Assembly: GCF_019710745.1 (NCBI RefSeq)
Contig: NZ_JAHKJW010000024.1
Location: 1 to 35,538 of the forward strand
Source: Streptomyces beigongshangae
Lineage (GTDB): Bacteria; Actinomycetota; Actinomycetes; Streptomycetales; Streptomycetaceae
Direction of reading: 5' to 3'
DNA: 35,538 nucleotides
How positions within the stretch are numbered: the first letter of the stretch is position 1; each line of letters opens with the position of its first letter. Shown here one piece after another: positions 34,047 through 35,538 of the stretch. A model generated the notes under the pieces. The model worked only from the letters and a program-made list of their open reading frames with translations. It had not been told where the DNA came from and did not search any database. The position numbers and the translations under genes are program-made.

Positions 34047-34069
34047 TTAGGCAAGCCTTAGTTTAGGCT
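34047..34069. promoter_or_regulatory. Candidate iron box (DmdR/IdeR-like) and -10 of fprA
   Basis: TTAGGCAAGCCTTAGTTTA (34047-34065) agrees at about 13 of 19 positions with the consensus TTAGGTTAGSCTAACCTAA. It contains the internal inverted repeat AGGC-AA-GCCT. It overlaps TAGGCT (34064-34069), a reasonable actinomycete -10 hexamer 44 bp before the fprA start. This would link reductase expression to iron supply. Confidence 0.5.
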
Positions 34070-34112
34070 CCCCGGTGAACACTCCTGATCACCGCTCGAA
34101 GGGAACCTGATC

Positions 34113-35477
34113 ATGCCTCGCCCCCTGCGGGTAGCCATAGTCGGAGCCGGCCCCGCCGGGATCTATGCCGCCGACGCGCTGTTGAAGTCCGCAGTGGCCG
34201 TCGAGCCCGGTGTCTCCATCGACCTCTTCGAGCGGATGCCGGCCCCCTTCGGGCTGATCCGGTACGGCGTCGCCCCCGACCACCCGCGCATCAAGGGCAT
34301 CATCACGGCTCTGCACCAGGTGCTCGACAAGCCGCAGATCCGCCTCTTCGGCAACGTCGACTACCCGGGCGACATCAACCTGGACGACCTGCGCGCCTTC
34401 TACGACGCGGTGATCTTCTCCACCGGGGCGACGGCCGACCGGGCGCTGGACGTACCCGGTATCGGACTGGACGGCTCGTACGGCGCGGCGGACTTCGTCT
34501 CCTGGTACGACGGGCACCCGGACGTGGCGCGGACCTGGCCGCTGGAGGCCGAGAAGGTCGCCGTCCTCGGCGTCGGCAACGTGGCGCTCGACGTGGCGCG
34601 CATCCTCGCCAAGACCGCCGAGGAGCTGTTGCCGACCGAGATCCCGCCGAACGTCCACGAAGGACTCAAGGCCAACAGGGCCAAGGAGGTCCACGTCTTC
34701 GGCCGCCGCGGCCCCGCGCAGGCGAAGTTCAGCCCGATGGAGCTGCGGGAGCTGGACCACTCCCCGAACATCGAGGTCATCGTCGACCCCGAGGACATCG
34801 ACTACGACGAGGGCTCGATCGCGACCCGGCGCGGCAACAAGCAGGCCGACATGGTCGCGAAGACCCTGGAGAACTGGGCGATCCGCGACGTCGGCGACCG
34901 CCCGCACAAGCTGTTCCTGCACTTCTTCGAGTCGCCGACCGAGATCCTCGGCGAGGACGGCAAGGTCGTCGGCCTGCGCACCGAGCGCACCGCCCTCGAC
35001 GGCACGGGCAACGTCAAGGGCACCGGGGAGTTCAAGGACTGGGAGATCGGCGCGGTCTACCGGGCCGTCGGCTACCTGTCCGACAAGCTGCCCAAGCTGC
35101 CCTGGGACGTCGAGTCGGGCACGGTCCCGGACGAGGCCGGCCGGGTGATCGAGGAGACCGGCGAGCACCTGCGGTCGACGTACGTCACCGGCTGGATCCG
35201 GCGCGGTCCGGTGGGCCTCATCGGCCACACCAAGGGCGACGCCAACGAGACGGTCGCCAGCCTGCTGGACGACCACGCGAACGGCCGCCTGGTGACCCCG
35301 ACGTCCCCGGAGCCGGAGTCGGTGGACGCGTTCCTCGCCGAGCGGAACGTCCGCTTCACCACCTGGGAGGGCTGGTACCGGCTGGACGCCGCGGAGAAGG
35401 CGCTGGGGGAGCCCGAGGGCCGCGAGCGGGTGAAGCTCGTCGAGCGGGAGGACATGCTCAAGGCCAGCGGAGCGTAG
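34113..35477 (+). CDS. fprA: Ferredoxin/flavodoxin-NADP+ reductase FprA
   Basis: A 454-residue flavoprotein of the adrenodoxin-reductase-like family, moving electrons between NADPH and ferredoxins, for example to cytochromes P450 and other oxygenases. It has FAD-binding VAIVGAGPAGIYAADALL (residues 7-24), FERMPAPFGLIRYGVAPDHP, the second nucleotide-binding site VAVLGVGNVALDVARIL, VFGRRGPAQAKFSPMELREL, and the C-terminal YVTGWIRRGPVGLIGHTKGDA that contacts FAD. All family landmarks and full length are present. ATG 34113 follows GAAGGG (34098-34103). It is separated from paaE by 136 bp with its own apparent promoter, so it is probably a separate unit, not a paa gene. It could still support PaaD-dependent metal-centre assembly or other oxygenases. 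Confidence 0.95.
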   Translation: MPRPLRVAIVGAGPAGIYAADALLKSAVAVEPGVSIDLFERMPAPFGLIRYGVAPDHPRIKGIITALHQVLDKPQIRLFGNVDYPGDINLDDLRAFYDAVIFSTGATADRALDVPGIGLDGSYGAADFVSWYDGHPDVARTWPLEAEKVAVLGVGNVALDVARILAKTAEELLPTEIPPNVHEGLKANRAKEVHVFGRRGPAQAKFSPMELRELDHSPNIEVIVDPEDIDYDEGSIATRRGNKQADMVAKTLENWAIRDVGDRPHKLFLHFFESPTEILGEDGKVVGLRTERTALDGTGNVKGTGEFKDWEIGAVYRAVGYLSDKLPKLPWDVESGTVPDEAGRVIEETGEHLRSTYVTGWIRRGPVGLIGHTKGDANETVASLLDDHANGRLVTPTSPEPESVDAFLAERNVRFTTWEGWYRLDAAEKALGEPEGRERVKLVEREDMLKASGA

Positions 35478-35478
35478 C

Positions 35479-35504
35479 CGCGGGCCCGTTCCGACGGGCC
35501 CGCG
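35479..35504 (+). terminator. Strong GC hairpin after fprA
   Basis: An 11-bp perfect stem (CGCGGGCCCGT and ACGGGCCCGCG) with loop TCCG starts one base after the fprA stop. No U-tract follows, as is usual in high-GC actinomycetes. Confidence 0.75.
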
Positions 35505-35538
35505 CCGATGGAGCCACCGGGAGTGGTCCCGCCGTCAC

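Overview
The window is very GC-rich. Its gene content is typical of a Streptomyces (or close actinomycete) chromosome: a giant multidomain polymorphic toxin-like protein beside type VII secretion-associated genes, two LAL-type (large ATP-binding LuxR) regulators, ATGA-overlapped catabolic operons, a phenylacetyl-CoA epoxidase operon and FprA. The genus is inferred from gene families and base composition, not from any marker gene.

Region 1 (1-16.4 kb) is a secretion/toxin neighbourhood. A reading frame already open at the left edge encodes at least 4,233 residues. It is built of large repeated units, three domains with an invariant His-Gly...Cys pair, a pierisin/scabin-type ADP-ribosyltransferase domain, acidic linkers and an uncharacterised C-terminal domain. 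Two tandem paralogues of the kind catalogued as type VII secretion system-associated proteins follow, then a convergent small LuxR regulator with an atypical receiver domain, then a membrane-anchored protein. The spacer between the last two carries two unusual repeat arrays: four copies of a 19-bp repeat and three copies of a 10-bp repeat.

Region 2 (16.4-22.7 kb) holds two divergent LAL regulators of about 1,000 residues each, separated by 200 bp containing an 8-bp-arm inverted repeat. One has a normal P-loop. In the other the P-loop lysine is replaced by arginine.

Region 3 (22.7-28.6 kb) is a TetR regulator divergent from a four-gene molybdenum hydroxylase operon: 2Fe-2S subunit, FAD subunit with an extra four-Cys cluster motif, molybdenum catalytic subunit and XdhC-type maturation factor. 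It resembles the PaoABC-PaoD aldehyde oxidoreductase system. Two identical 12-bp palindromes 31 bp apart lie between regulator and operon.

Region 4 (28.6-29.6 kb) is a decayed relic of a 2-methylisoborneol-type operon. It keeps the probable start and the cyclic-nucleotide-binding domain of an EshA-like family 2B encapsulin, and the C-terminal half of a geranyl diphosphate 2-C-methyltransferase. These pieces lie in three different frames, and the terpene synthase that should lie between them is gone.

Region 5 (30.1-35.5 kb) is paaABCDE, the aerobic ring epoxidase for phenylacetyl-CoA, with a PaaR-like operator just upstream. It is followed by fprA, a ferredoxin/flavodoxin-NADP+ reductase with a candidate iron box and a strong terminator.
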